Notes: generated from the sequence alone by a model not told the origin. Numbered from the stretch's first letter, positions 29,772 through 40,848 are shown. The stretch is DNA of 64,000 nt from Limnephilus marmoratus (GCA_917880885.1 OU862931.1:13031337-13095336); one strand, 5' to 3'. A program made the numbers and translations.

Positions 29772-30817
29772 TTAGGTCCTTACGTATAAAATAGGCGTTT
29801 TGCCGTACTGGCAACTTTGATCTCAAATATCTTCTCTTTGGTTAGGAATTCCAAATTCAAATTTATACAGCTATTTACTCATATATTTGTGTTTAAAAAA
29901 TTATAATTCATTTGTTTTTTGCTTAATTGTTTTTTTTCTTTGCATCAGTTAGTTTACAAAATGGAAAACTTGAAATATCGCGTTATTTACGAGTACGAGT
30001 TCCACCGTGACACCAGTGCTGCAGAAACGGCTCGAAGGATTAATGATGTGTATGGCGACGGTGCCGCAAAAGAAAACACAGTGCGTTTTTGGTTCCAACG
30101 TTTTCGTTCTGGAAATTTCGACCTGCAGAACAAGCCCCGTAGACGGCCGGAGACCAAAGTTGATAAGGAAGAATTGAAGGCTATTGTGGAAGCGGATCCA
30201 TCGCAAACCGCGTCCGAGTTAGCTGCAGGCTGCGGTGTTAGTGATAAAACTGTTTTAATCCACTTGAAGCAAATTGGGAAGGTGAAAAAGCTTGAAAGGT
30301 GGGTACCTCACGAATTGAGTGAAGCAAATCAACAAACGCGCTTTAGAACGCTAGACCACACACTACACAACAGACGGCTACCAAAGTAGAGGAGTTTCAA
30401 TTGGAATGTCTAAGACATCCACCGTACTCTCCGGACCTTGCCCCAACAGATTACCATTTTTTTCGAAATTTGGATAATTTCTTGCAAGGGAAAAAATTCA
30501 ACTCCGATGGGGCAGTCCAAACCGCCTTCAAAGATTTTATTGATTCCCATCCGAATGGTTTTTTTAGTAAAGGGATCGATGAACTACCTATGAGATGGCA
30601 AAATGGCATAGATACTCGTAGCAATGGTACATACTTTGATTTAATACATACATTCTATTTTAAAAAATCGACTTTATGTTCCTCCCATACAATAAAAGAG
30701 AAAGTTTCTAAGTTGTAAATGGCACAGAAATAAACTAGTAGGTATGTTAGTAATTACAAAATTTACAGGTGACTAATTAAATGTGATGAATGACAAAATG
30801 CAAGATACATAAAAATC
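29772..30817 (+). mobile_element. Internally deleted mariner element
   Basis: The left end is TTAGGTCCTTACGTATAAAA at a TA target; the right end lies near 30817, where SINE sequence resumes. The right inverted repeat is not recognisable, so the right end has decayed or been lost. The length is about 1.05 kb, against about 1.3 kb for intact mariners. Confidence 0.85.
29961..30716 (+). pseudogene. mariner transposase with catalytic centre deleted
   Basis: The first frame (29961-30389) starts MENLKYRVIYEYEF and has the N-terminal helix-turn-helix region, the linker (WVPHELSEANQ) and the segment up to QQTRFRT. It then jumps at about 30350 into sequence just after the second catalytic Asp (RPHTTQQTATK in another frame) and runs to 30716 with HPPYSPDLAPTDYHFF, which holds the third Asp of D34D. 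The first and second catalytic Asp are lost and the frame is shifted. The DNA-binding half is intact and could in principle still bind element ends. Confidence 0.9.
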
Positions 30818-30939
30818 TAAATGAATTACCTGTGAAATAACAAAAATTAATCAAATAAAATTTATTTGTCCAGGCCGGGATTCAATCCCGCGACCTTCGG
30901 ATTGCGAGTCAAGGCTCTCGACCACGCAGGTTAATTTGA

Positions 30940-32400
30940 ACGAAATTGAAGGTTAAAAGTAATTAGAAACATTTAACTTTTATTTTGTGATTGTCGCACG
31001 TGAATTCTGATTCTCAGATATCAGTGAAAATACAGGATTGTTCTTTTTCGAATTTTTTTAAACAAGATATATTTTGAAGAATTTTTGCACGACTATGTAA
31101 GGGTGTGGTTAACGATATAGGCACTTGTGGTAAAATTTTCTAAGAATGCCCTGTACAGATTGTCCCTTTGTTGCTTGGGAGAAATATAATCTATTTTGTA
31201 TTGAAAACTTGGTCTGAGTTAACTAAATGGATCCATCAATCATCGTCACTTACTTTCAACAGGACAAAAGGGTGCTACCATAATGTATTAATTAAATTAA
31301 GAACTTGTGGGAGTGTAGTAGGTATTCATAATCACCATTGTTATTATGTATTCAAAATATTATAATATCTCCTGTCCTTATTCACACGCACAACTATAAT
31401 TAAATGAAAAGGGGCCATTCGTGAGGTCAATGACTTCGTGACTTGTTTCCGGAGTAAAAATATTCTTGTAAAACCGACACAAAGGTAAGATTTGTCTTTA
31501 GAAGTGAAAACTTATTTAGCACCGTTGTGATTTGAAACTCAATGTAGCGGAAACGAGCGACACTAAAAAGAGACAAACATATACATCCATAGGATTTAGC
31601 CTGTGAGAGAATGAGAAAGCAACAAAATATTTTTTTATTCACGGGTACTCGGTTCCAATAAAATTCACTGTTCTTCGTCCCCTTTAGGGTAGTGGTATAA
31701 AGCGCTTGAAGAATTTGCAGACATTCAGCCGCCCAGTAATCCAATCCCACGAAATCAAAAAAAAAAAAATATATTTTTTTAAATTATTGCTTACAATTGG
31801 AATTTATTACCCGCTAAGCTAATGAAAGAGCTTATCAGCGGAAGATTAGTTTCACAGATTAGTTACAACAACAAATTAAAAAATAATTAAATGTAAAATC
31901 TATATTCAATCTTCAAACCATTCCAAAATGGATAGGCAAAAGTAAACACAAAAGAAAGCGACATCTAGCGGCTCCGATGAAGAAACCATAAATACTAATG
32001 AGATGACAAAATGTGTAGGAAAAGGTGCACTGGAATTCGACGACAAAAATATGGAAAAATCTTCCTTCACATTGCTAAAAATAGTGCTTCGTAGTCTGCC
32101 CACTCTTGTCTACTTTAGTTTTCTGAAGATTTAACTTCTATCGCGTGTGAATTGCACACTCTGATTTTTTTTATAATACTGCCATCATTTATTGTATAAT
32201 ATTCGTTTTTTGTATAACCATTTGATTATTTTTGTGTCACCACTTGGTTGGCTATTGTTTTTTGCGTGATGATTTTTTTACTTCACGTTTGAAACCGTTG
32301 TTTGTACTTACAATCTCTAGTGATTAGCGTACAATGAAATAAAACGAATAATTTTGTACTAATATATAATAAAAGTAGATAATAATACGTCGCCGTACAT
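30940..32400. other. Non-coding interval with one dispersed repeat
   Basis: 31505-31620 is an inverted copy of 24298-24400. I see nothing else recognisable; the frames on both strands look random. Confidence 0.5.
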
Positions 32401-32880
32401 TTCAAACCACCCGGGACTTCGTGTCGCGGATGTTCCGTCACCGCGTATGTCGCATTACTGTGGTATATAACATTTCCGTGACTACCACGTCACCACAACA
32501 TAATATTACGACATTATATGAGACAATACTGCGTTCGACACATCAGCACTTTACGACACCGTGCGAAACTCATCACAGAACCGCGTTTGTCACGTCACAA
32601 ACGCGGTTCTGCGCCAAACACGGTGATGAGTCTTGCACGGTGACGTGAAGTGCTGGTTTGTCAAGCGCAGTGCTGTGCGATATGCAAAGACGCAGCGTAA
32701 CAACGCCATGACACCATAAACATGACAAAGCACCGTATTTGACAAACTAGCACATCGCGTCTCCTTGCTAACTACAATTCGTCGCCACGTACGACGCGAT
32801 ACCATGCAACACCGCGTTTGACACATCACACGACAGCACATTCACACATCAACACGTCACATCAACGAGCCACACTCATC
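32400..32880. repeat. Degenerate GC-richer repeat with long palindrome
   Basis: Recurrent CGCGTTTG.CAC.TCAC and ACATCA motifs occur through the block. 32543-32655 is an imperfect palindrome (CAGCACTT..ACACCGTGC..AACTCATCAC..AACCGCGTTTGT with its complement) centred on GTCACGTCAC near 32591. It can form a long hairpin. No coding sequence. Confidence 0.65.
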
Positions 32881-33107
32881 ACCTTATGTGGCGCAGAACC
32901 GAAACCCCTTTTTCACATAGAAGCTAACAACACTAAAGCAGTTAAAAAATAACCAATTACTCGCGCAATCACAACGTAAACCCACTACAAGAAATTACTA
33001 CACTTAGACATTTTTCATGATTCCTTGCAAACATATAAAAATAATTTATTAAGTTTCTTGGCGTGTTTATAAATACATATTATAAATTTTAAAATTACTT
33101 AAACAAG

Positions 33108-33276
33108 ACCGGTCAGTGGTTGAGTGGGCATAGCGCTTGGGTCCCACCCGAGCATCGCGTGTTCGATTCCTCGTCTGGCTAAGTCCCACATCACAACACA
33201 AGCAACATTTTCGGCTTTCTGTGGTGGTATTAGGAGATTAGGGATAGGGAATGTTTGTCTTTCTTAAAAAAAAAAA
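33108..33276 (+). mobile_element. tRNA-derived SINE (family B), copy 1
   Basis: A tRNA-like head, GGTCAGTGGTTGAGTGGGC (A box) ... TGTTCGATTCC (B box), is followed by a 90-bp body (ACATCACAACACAAGCAACA, TTTTCGGCTTTCTGTGGTGG) and an A-rich end at 33266-33276. The second copy is at about 43905-44083. Confidence 0.8.
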
Positions 33277-33578
33277 CTTTTCATTAAATTTCAATCAGTA
33301 AATTAAAATAAGTGATCATATTAAAATGTCTCTTGTATTCCCCCACCCCTTTTTTCTTTCTTTTTATCATTATTACTCGTTCATTCACTAATTCAGTTTT
33401 AAGACCAGTTTGTATCTCAGGTGAATCTACCAAATTTCATTCTATGGACTTACGTAATAGGTTCCCAACCATGTAAAATATCAATTTCACACACCTTTTA
33501 ATGTACTGTGTATATCTTAATATACAAATAAACACATATATGTATATTACATTATTATGACACATGATGAAATTATAT

Positions 33579-33986
33579 GACGGCCTCCATAGTCCAGTGG
33601 CTAAGACTCTTGACTCACATTCCGGAGGTCGCGGGTTCGAACCCGGCATGCGCAAATAAATTTTATTTGATTAATTTGTGTTATTTCACAATTAATTCAT
33701 TGAAAATAATATATAGTATATTTGCGGCATGTTCCAGAGTGGAAGATACTATTAGTATCGCCCTGGTGTAAGACCACCATTCAGAATTGAAACGTTGCTT
33801 GAAAATGGCTTTAGCCGTGTTTAGTGACCAGATCTGAATAGCCAGGTTCTTCCCAACCTTCCTCTTCCCCACCCCACTACCTTCAGCCTCACAACATACC
33901 CCAATTGGGGATGCCATAGTCTCACTGGCTCTAGACGGGAGCAGTTGAGATTCTTGTGTGGTAACCACTGTAAAAAAAAAAAAAAA
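33579..33986 (+). mobile_element. tRNA-derived SINE (family A), intact copy 4
   Basis: Head GACGGCCTCCATAGTCCAGT (A box) and GGTTCGAACCC (B box), then body, then an A14-15 tail at 33972-33986. The long clean tail and close match to the 13185-13596 copy point to a recent insertion. Do not confuse the head with a tRNA gene: it lacks a foldable acceptor/anticodon and runs on into the SINE. Confidence 0.9.
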
Positions 33987-33999
33987 CATATCGCTGCGG

Positions 34000-35005
34000 A
34001 TTGCAAAACACCGCATATTATTCAAAATCACCTCAAATGTCGCATAACATTGTATATCATCCTCAAACGCTATTTGACGGTGACAACTGTCCTAGATCAG
34101 TAGAAATAAAAGCAGTTTTTTTACCAACATAACGTAATAACGTTAAAAGTTCAATCCTAAGCCGCTCACGCACCCCGAATACGTAATATCGCCTTTTATG
34201 TTTCCTGGAAAGTGGCCAAATATGTCTAACGCGGAGATTCGGATCAACATTTTAATTTTACTTTATGTTTAGAAATATACCCCTACATGGAATTAACCAC
34301 TGGAGCGATTTTGGTCGAAAAATGGACCACTTTTATTTTTCTGCGATTGATTTCGGTCCAAAAATGGACCACATTTTCCTACCATTCGTAAAACATTTAT
34401 TGTAATTATTTAAAACATTTCCTGAGCCAGCTGTTTATTTTAAAACGAAGCTATTGAAATGCTTTATCTATTATGATCATAGATGTTGCAAATCCGAACT
34501 CCGTAGACTATTTTAGAACAATGTTAAAAATAATTTTTTTTAATATTTTTTTCCCGCCGAATTTTTGAACAGCTGTTTACGGATAAAATTAAGTGCTTCT
34601 TCCACAGATATGCACCTTTTATTATCAAGTATACCACAGACAACATACAGAAACCGAAAATATTCTATGTTGACCCGAATAAGTATCCCTCACGGCAGTA
34701 TAAGTAAAAAACATCCAGGATTCGCGCGATTATAAACTTTACGATTTTTTTATATTTTTTTCATTTATCCTACAAATATGAGACAAACGGTAAAATACAG
34801 GTTATTTCATTGGCTATACAGCACTATAATAAGTATTTATGTCTTCATGTCAAAATTCAAAGGTATGATTTTTTAATGTTGACGAAAAATTTTAAAATTT
34901 ACCATCTGGGAAATCTCAAGCAATCGAAGCAAATTTATTTATTTCGCGTGATCGCTCCAGTGGATCCCATTATAAATATATATTGTTGGTTCTCAATAAT
35001 TCATA
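34000..35005. other. Non-coding interval
   Basis: AT-rich; a direct pair around 'gtccaaaaatggaccac' (about 34312-34372) is the only visible structure. Confidence 0.45.
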
Positions 35006-35009
35006 CTCC

Positions 35010-35597
35010 ATTAATAACTCCATTAATGGTGGACTGAATGCCGTTGGCGCTAATAAAAAACTGTCAAAAGAAGCGAAGCTAGCAGTCCACAATGGAGTCC
35101 TGGTACCTACCCTGATGTATGGCAGTGAGGCATGGAACTGGCAGAGGAAGGATGAAAGTAAGCTGAATGCTGTTGAAATGAGATCCCTGAGACGCATGTG
35201 TGGTAAAACAATGTATGATCGTGTGAGAAATGTGGATATCCGCAAAGAATGTAAGGCTGATGTAAGCATAATGAGTAAGATTAAGAAAGGGACCCTCAGA
35301 TGGTTTGGGCATGTAGAGCGAATGCACGAAGAAAGTAGTGTAAGAAGAATATACGACGCGAATGTGAATGGTAGAAGAAGTCGGGGACGCCCGAGGAAGA
35401 CATGGCACGATCAAGTGAATCAAATACTTGAGTCGGGCCATGTCAAAAGTCAGAACAATAGAAGAGAATGTATGAGACGATGTATGAATGTGAGTGAGGC
35501 AAAGAGTGTGTGCCAAGACCGAGTTGTTTGGCGGTCCGTCCTCTCTGCCTACCCCTGCGGAGAAACGGTGTTATGGTTAGTTAGTTAGTTAGTTAGT
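35010..35597 (+). pseudogene. RTE-type LINE C-terminus, copy 1
   Basis: An open frame of about 190 codons: INGGLNAVGANKKLSKEAK, GVLVPTLMYGSEAWNW, RSLRRMCGKTMYDRVRN, IKKGTLRWFGHVERM, GRRSRGRPRKTWHDQV, CMRRCMNV, VWRSVLSAYPCGE. This is the C-terminal region after the RT palm in RTE-like LINEs. It ends in a TTAG tandem tail (35576-35597), as RTE elements do, and is 5'-truncated. It is about 90 percent like 41320-41657 plus 42304-42541. Confidence 0.85.
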
Positions 35598-35626
35598 CAA
35601 TAATTCATTTGCCTTGAATATATAGT

Positions 35627-35821
35627 AGCAAATCAATAATTCGCAACATAAACATAATACGCGTAAGATCTATTTTTTTGTGTATCAATGTAATATAATA
35701 TAATGTAATGTTAATTTTACATTGATATCTACAAAAAAAAAAAATAGATCTTATCGCGGTTTTTACCAAATTGTCAGGGATGCTATTACTTACGAGTATT
35801 ATGTTCTTGTTGCGAATCATT
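35627..35821. repeat. Inverted repeat with interrupted right arm
   Basis: The left arm (TTCGCAACATAAACATAATAC, GTAAGATCTATTTTTT, TATCAATGTA) is mirrored on the right, where a segment of about 45 bases separates AGATCTATTTTTT from GTATTATGTT..TTGCGAATC. A small foldback element. Confidence 0.6.
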
Positions 35822-36064
35822 ATTAAGATAATATACTAAAAAATCTAAATGACACACGAAACTAAAATAAAAGGTAATGGTCGAAACTGGGAATTGAACC
35901 CGTATCTCATTTTTCAAATTCCGATTTAACAGTTATTGAAACGTATAAACATCCCCAACAAAGGCGGGATTTATACTCTAAGAAATGCAAAAAGTAATTT
36001 AAAATACAAATATTATTTTATTTAAATTAATAAATTACTTTGTTTTTACCACTTTTATTGTTTA

Positions 36065-36111
36065 CAAAACCGACATGTTTCGTCAGCAAAGCTGAATTCT
36101 TCAGGGTTTTG
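36065..36111 (-). ncRNA. Hammerhead-ribozyme-like motif 2
   Basis: Minus strand: stem I arm CAAAACC, core CTGAAGA, helix II TCAGC/GCTGA, GAA, stem III ACATGT, cleavage-site C, stem I arm GGTTTTG (a perfect 7-bp stem I). The core-adjacent helix II position is A/C rather than a pair. It shares an upstream block ACTTTGT..CCAC with motifs 1 and 3. Confidence 0.5.
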
Positions 36112-36645
36112 ACAGAACTAATTTTAAAAATAGACATATATAGTTAATAGAGAAAAATAATCGACATAAACAATAATAAAATAAGAAAGAAAATAATGTT
36201 TAAGGGACGAGGGGCAATATAGAACAATTAAAAAATTTTAAAAGGGAATAGATTTAATAATGGGTCATTTAAAAACAATTTTTGATTATTAATAATATTT
36301 AAATTTGCATTTACACTCTTTCTAATCTCTAAAATTTCTAATTTATCCAACTGAATGCCATTGACATTACAATGAATTAATTCTATTAAGTATTATGGTC
36401 AAGAATTGCCTATACGGAAAACGAAAACGTGCACTCATCGGAAAGAGATACATTCGTGCAGTGGTGTAGGTCTCGTCTATCTATGTAATATGAATAGACG
36501 AAGAGTTTATTATTCAGGAGAAGATTATTCACCCATCAGGTGGCATTTCATCAATTAATTATACGGTAAAAAAAATAATTTTGTTTCTTGAATCCTTCCT
36601 TTCAGACACCAATTTTCAAAGAGAGTAAAATATTACTATTACTTA

Positions 36646-37051
36646 CTAGCTGGTACCCGGCATGCGTTGCTATGCCGTTAATAAAGAAATTATTTCTTCC
36701 TGCGTTTCCTTTCCCATTCATTCCCCCTCCCAGGCCCTCCTCCCCTCTCCCAGGTTCCCCTACCCCTCCCTGGTTCCCCTCTCCCCTACCGCGAACCCCC
36801 TATCTGAGTTCCCCTCCCCTTATCCCCTCCCGCATTTCATATATTCAGTTTTCAAACAGCTCGCGTGCCACAAATAGCATTTTTTTATACAAATTTCATA
36901 TTGTCAGAGCTCACCAAAAGTTTTATACAAACCTTGTCTTGACAATAACGAACACACAAAAAAAAGAATTATCACATTTGGTGCAGTCGTTCGAAAGTTA
37001 TGCGCGTACATACATTTCGGCGATTCATTTTTATTTATATAGATAGATAGA
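36646..37051 (-). mobile_element. Helitron (non-autonomous)
   Basis: Minus strand: the 3' end is GGCATAGCAACGCATGCC (hairpin), GGGTACCAG, CTAG at 36649-36646, followed by host T. The 5' end, near 37051, is TCTATCTATCTATATAAATA. The middle holds a pyrimidine-rich (on plus) minisatellite CCCTCCCAGGTTCCCCT-like at 36715-36835. It has no Rep/helicase and was inserted beside the RTE LINE copy 2. Confidence 0.8.
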
Positions 37052-37158
37052 TTATTTGCTATGCCCCTGTTAATTCTGAAAGTAACGAAGTGAAAGATGA
37101 TTTTTGGACTGGTGTGAATGATGTTATGAGACTAAAAGAGTTGAATTAAAGGATTTGA

Positions 37159-37566
37159 ATGGGTGGCTCGGTATTAGACGGCTTAGAGGAGGGTTACACG
37201 CCATTAGATTGGAGAAGGGCTGTAATTATGCCATTGTACAAAGGTAAAGGGTCACGTATGGAATGTGGGAATCATAGGGCTATTAGCCTTCTTAGTACAG
37301 TGGGCAAGTTGTATGGTAGAATATTGATTGAAAGGGTAAAAATGGAAACAAAAGATAAAATATGGGATGTGCAAGGTGCTTTTATGAGTAGAAGGGGATG
37401 CATGGACCAGATTTTCTCACTGCGTATGCTCACTGAAAAGTTTCTTGCAAAAAAACAGAAACTCTTCTGTGCCTTTGTAGATCTACAAAAAGCATACGAC
37501 CGAGTTTACAGGAAAAAGCTATGGAAGGTATTGTCCAAGTATGGAGTGAATAAGTATCTCATACAG
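37159..37566 (+). pseudogene. RTE LINE reverse transcriptase, N-terminal part
   Basis: From 37159: LDGLEEGYTPLDWRRAVIMP, YKGKGSRMECGNHRAISLL, GRILIERVK, QGAFMSRRGCMDQIFSLR, FVDLQKAYDRVYRKKLW. These are RT fingers/palm motifs (blocks 1 to A, with the DLQKAYD Asp). 37070-37120 shows endonuclease-like residues (VNSESNEVKDDFWTGVNDVM), then stops and an internal loss of sequence. It is cut at 37566 by the transposon. Confidence 0.88.
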
Positions 37567-38242
37567 TAGTCCAGTAAACGAAAGGTCCAAAAGGAGGTGT
37601 AGAGTGCGTGAGCAGGAACCTAAGCGATTCTTTCAGGACTTGTTTAGGGTGCTTAGGGTGTGAACATACTAAAAGTCCTGACGTCTAGGTGGTGAGCTAG
37701 GGGGGGGAGGGGGGGGGGGAAGCTTCCGATTTTTGGGTTTCCGTTTATATCTCAAAAACGGTGCGTCGCAGAGTGAAACTTTTTTAGAACAAGTAAAAGC
37801 TCATAAAATTATCTACAACTTTTATTCAATACGTAATTTTGGAAATCCAAGCCGTTTTTGAGTTATACGCTCCATAAATGTCAATATTTTCGAAAAAATC
37901 ATTTTACCTCACATTTTTCATCAAACAGTCCTTCATATCGTCTAAAATATTCATCCAAGAAAGAAATTTATATGAAAAAAGTTGTAGATAATTTAATTAC
38001 CTTGTAGAATATATATACATATCTAAATAAATCTCCAACCAGTAAATATTTACAGCAATTTTAAGTTTTTTCGTAAAATGTCGTCAATTTCAGAAAAAGC
38101 TGTTTTTTCTTACCAAAATATTGGATAGATGGGTTGTTTCTTCATGGGAAATTCCTTATTAATTTTTGCACGAAAGAAAGCAGGTATGTTCTCGAACAGA
38201 TGATTAGTGGAATTCATCTTATAATCATTATTATTGTGATGG

Positions 38243-38557
38243 GTGTTTAGGTTAGTCGTCGGAGATGCTACAATAACGTGCTACGATGCTGTTCGAGTTG
38301 GTGAAAAGGCAATGAATGCGATAGTGGGCTTGACATTCTCAGACATCAAGTTGTCCCGCAAAGATCGGGCATTCCCAATATCTTCTGTCAGCTCGTCGAT
38401 AAAAATTCATGATGAAAAGGTTTCAGTTGATCCTACATTGCTGTTTCAGCGGATGTGTATAAGCAAACGATCAGATGAGGATTTGATGAAATTCTTTGAG
38501 TATGAGTTGGCCCCATTTCCCTTGGCACTGTTCAATGAAAATGGGATGCGAAAATAA
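38243..38557 (+). pseudogene. N-terminal domain of the transposon-1 protein (left arm copy)
   Basis: 105 codons: LVVGDATITCYDAVRVGEKA, MNAIVGLTFSDIKLSRKDRA, SSVSSSIKIHDEKVSVDP, TLLFQRMCISKRSDEDL, FEYELAPFPLALF. The pattern (VDPTLLFQR, YELAPFPLALF) belongs to a widespread uncharacterised animal family linked to the nuclease downstream. The same domain is encoded in inverted orientation at 40170-39900 because it lies in the inverted repeats. The start is not certain; the frame opens slightly upstream of 38243. Confidence 0.75.
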
Positions 38558-38612
38558 ATCTGTTCTGTATAACTTATTTGAGCTTACCAAAAAAACTTTT
38601 CTACTGTCTCAG

Positions 38613-39834
38613 ATGAACATAGTTGTGGACGGAGGATTTCTACTATACAGAGTAATTTGACAAAAAGATGCCTCCCTTGCCGCAATTTGTGATCGTTATA
38701 TCACTTATGTCAACTACCACTGTCCTGGTATTTGATGGGTACGCAAATCCAGTCAATAGTACGAAATCACAAGAACAGATGCGACGATACAGACTGAGAA
38801 GGTCAGCCAACATCAATTTGACATGGAACAAATCAATACCCGTTAAACAGGAAGATTTTTTATCCAATCCTACCAACAAAAGTAACTTCATCTCCTTACT
38901 ACAGACAAAGTTTCGGGAGAATGGGATACAGATTCTTCAGGCCACCAATGATGCTGACGTCCTTATCGTGAAGACTGCTGTGGAACTATCCTTTCACAAC
39001 TCAGTGGCTATCTTTGGTGAGGATGCTTTGATTGCTTCCACTCCTCCCACCTAAGATATTCTGCTGCTGAAACCCTGACGAGGGAAAACCAAAAGAATGG
39101 CACTGTCCACCCAAGAGATGCAGCATTGTGGATTTGAATATATCATATTTTTACATTCATTTACCAGATGCGATACAACGTCTGCAACTTTCAGGAGAAG
39201 CAAGGTGGGCTTTTCAAAATTGTACTTGGAGTCAGAAATGATCAAGCAAGCGGCAATGATCTTTTACAACCCCTCCTCTACTCACGACGAGATTGAAGAG
39301 GCTGGAAATAAATGCTTCCTGAAATGGTAAGCGGCGCCAAAAAGACAGACCTCCCTTAACCTGTACCGCTTCCAGTCGTTCACAAGGTCCGTGGCAAATA
39401 TGAAGTCTGACATCAGCTCCCTCCCTCCAACAGAGAGTGCAGCTAAACAGCATTCCCGGCGGACATACCACCAAGTTCAGCAGTGGCTCGGTATTGAGCT
39501 GCCCCCTGAAGAATGGGGGTGGAAACGTGAAGGAGAAACCCTGGTGCCAATTACAACAGAAGATCTTCCAGCACCGGAGGTCCTTTTGAAAATGATATTT
39601 TGCCGCTGCACCAAGGATTGTGCAATTGGCAAATGTGGATGCCTAAAAACAATACTGACCTGTTCTGCAGCGTGCCTTCACTGCCAAGGGAGATGCCTCA
39701 ATAGCGTGCCTGCTGCCGAGGGCGACGATGAAGACGACGTAGAGCCCTTTCAGCATGAACCATCCACCACTGAGAATGACGATGCCATGGATGAACAACG
39801 CTTGTCAGGACCCTCACGTCCAAAGAGGATATGA
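38613..39834 (+). pseudogene. FEN1/XPG-like nuclease with CXC cysteine cluster (transposon 1)
   Basis: Frames in order: 38613 MNIVVDGGFLLYRV, then a stop; after a shift, TTTVLVFDGYANPVNSTKS and EQMRRYRLRRSANINL; QEDFLSNPTNKSNFISLL; GIQILQATNDADVLIVKTAV; NSVAIFGED; then IIFLHSFTRCDTTSATF (39097-39330); then 39391-39834 with QWLGIELPPEEWGWKREGE and the cluster CRCTKDCAIGKCGC..CSAACLHCQGRC. VFDG.. E..RR.., A.DAD.LIV..A and GED resemble the FEN1/XPG nuclease blocks (VFDGKPP, EAEAQCA, TEDMD). The terminal Cys cluster resembles a CXC (tesmin/TSO1) domain. At least two frameshifts and two stops make it dead. Confidence 0.65.
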
Positions 39835-39899
39835 AAACGTGAATCCATATAAAGTTTAGAGTGTAACATGATGTTATTGAGAACAGTGCCAAGGGAAAT

Positions 39900-40170
39900 G
39901 GGGCCAACTCATACTCAAAAAAATTCATCAATCCTCATCTGATCGTTTGCTTATACACATCCGCTGAAACAGCAATGTTGGGTCAACTGCAACCTTTTTA
40001 TCGTGAATTTTTATCGACGAGCTGACAGAAGACATTGGGAATGCCCGATCTTTGCGGGACAACTTGATGTCTGAGAATGTCAAGCCCACTATCGCATTCA
40101 TTGCCTTTTCACCAACTCGAACAGCATCATAGCATGTTATTGTAGCACCTCCGACGACTAACCTAAACAC
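39900..40170 (-). pseudogene. N-terminal domain of the transposon-1 protein (right arm, inverted)
   Basis: An inverted near-copy of 38243-38530, encoding LVVGGATITCYDAVRVGEKA to FEYELAPFPLALF on the minus strand. The arms differ at few positions (for example ISSV against MSSV), so the long inverted repeat formed recently or is kept alike by gene conversion. Confidence 0.8.
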
Positions 40171-40848
40171 CCATCACAATAATAATGATTATAAAATGAA
40201 TTCCACTAATCATCTGTTCGAGAACAATTTACCTGCTTTCTTGCGTGCAAAAATTAATAAGGAATTTCCCATGAAGAAAAAACCCATCTTAACATTTTGG
40301 TAAGAAAAAACAGCTTTTTCTGAAATTGACGACATTTTACGAAAAAACTTAAAATTGCTGTAAAGATTTACTGGTTGGAGATTTATTTAGATATGTATAT
40401 ATATTCTAAAAGGTAATTAAATTATCTACAACTTTTTTCACATAAATTTCTTTCTTGGATGAATATTTTAGACGATATGAAGGAGTGTTTGATGAAAAAT
40501 GTGAGGTAAAATGATTTTTTTCGAAAATATTGACATTTATGGAGCGTATAACTCAAAAACGGCTTGGATTTACAAAATTACGTATTGAATAAAAGTTGTA
40601 GATAATTTTATGAGCTTTTACTTGTTCTAAAAAAGTTTCACTCTGCGACGCACCGTTTTTGAGATATAAACGGAAACCCGAAAATCGGGACCTTCCCCCC
40701 CCCCCCTCCCCCCCCCTAGCTCACCACCTAGACGTCAGGACTTTTAGTATGTTCACACCCTAAGCACCCTAAACAAGTCCTGAAAGAATCGCTTAGGTTC
40801 CTGCTCACGCACTCTACAACTCCTTCCTTTACTGGACTACAGGCAATT

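Larger units (their letters stand above)
29522..30930 (-). mobile_element. SINE family A copy 3, split by mariner
   Basis: The SINE body is at 29522-29771; the head resumes at about 30818-30930 (B box region GGATTCAATCCC). The break is at a TA, as expected for mariner. Confidence 0.85.
37567..40839. mobile_element. Academ-like DNA transposon 1, with long inverted repeats
   Basis: Termini TAGTCCAGTAAA with TSD CAG (37564-37566 and 40840-40842), proven by the interrupted LINE codons. The arms are about 950 bp (37567-38530 and 39890-40839) and include a G-run block (37706-37728, complemented at about 40695-40719) and a piece of coding sequence. The unique centre (38540-39890) encodes a FEN1/XPG-like nuclease with a CXC tail. 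I recall that Academ elements carry an XPG-type nuclease and make 3-4 bp duplications; the match to that superfamily is inferred. Confidence 0.75.

Noticed and set aside
33579..33660. Possible tRNA genes at SINE heads (also 13530-13596, 56927-57000, 33108-33180)
   Set aside because: A and B boxes are present but acceptor and anticodon stems do not fold properly, and the sequence continues into SINE bodies repeated elsewhere.
35880..35930. B-box-like word in minus orientation (GGTTCAATTCC)
   Set aside because: No A box at the proper distance and no repeat partner seen.
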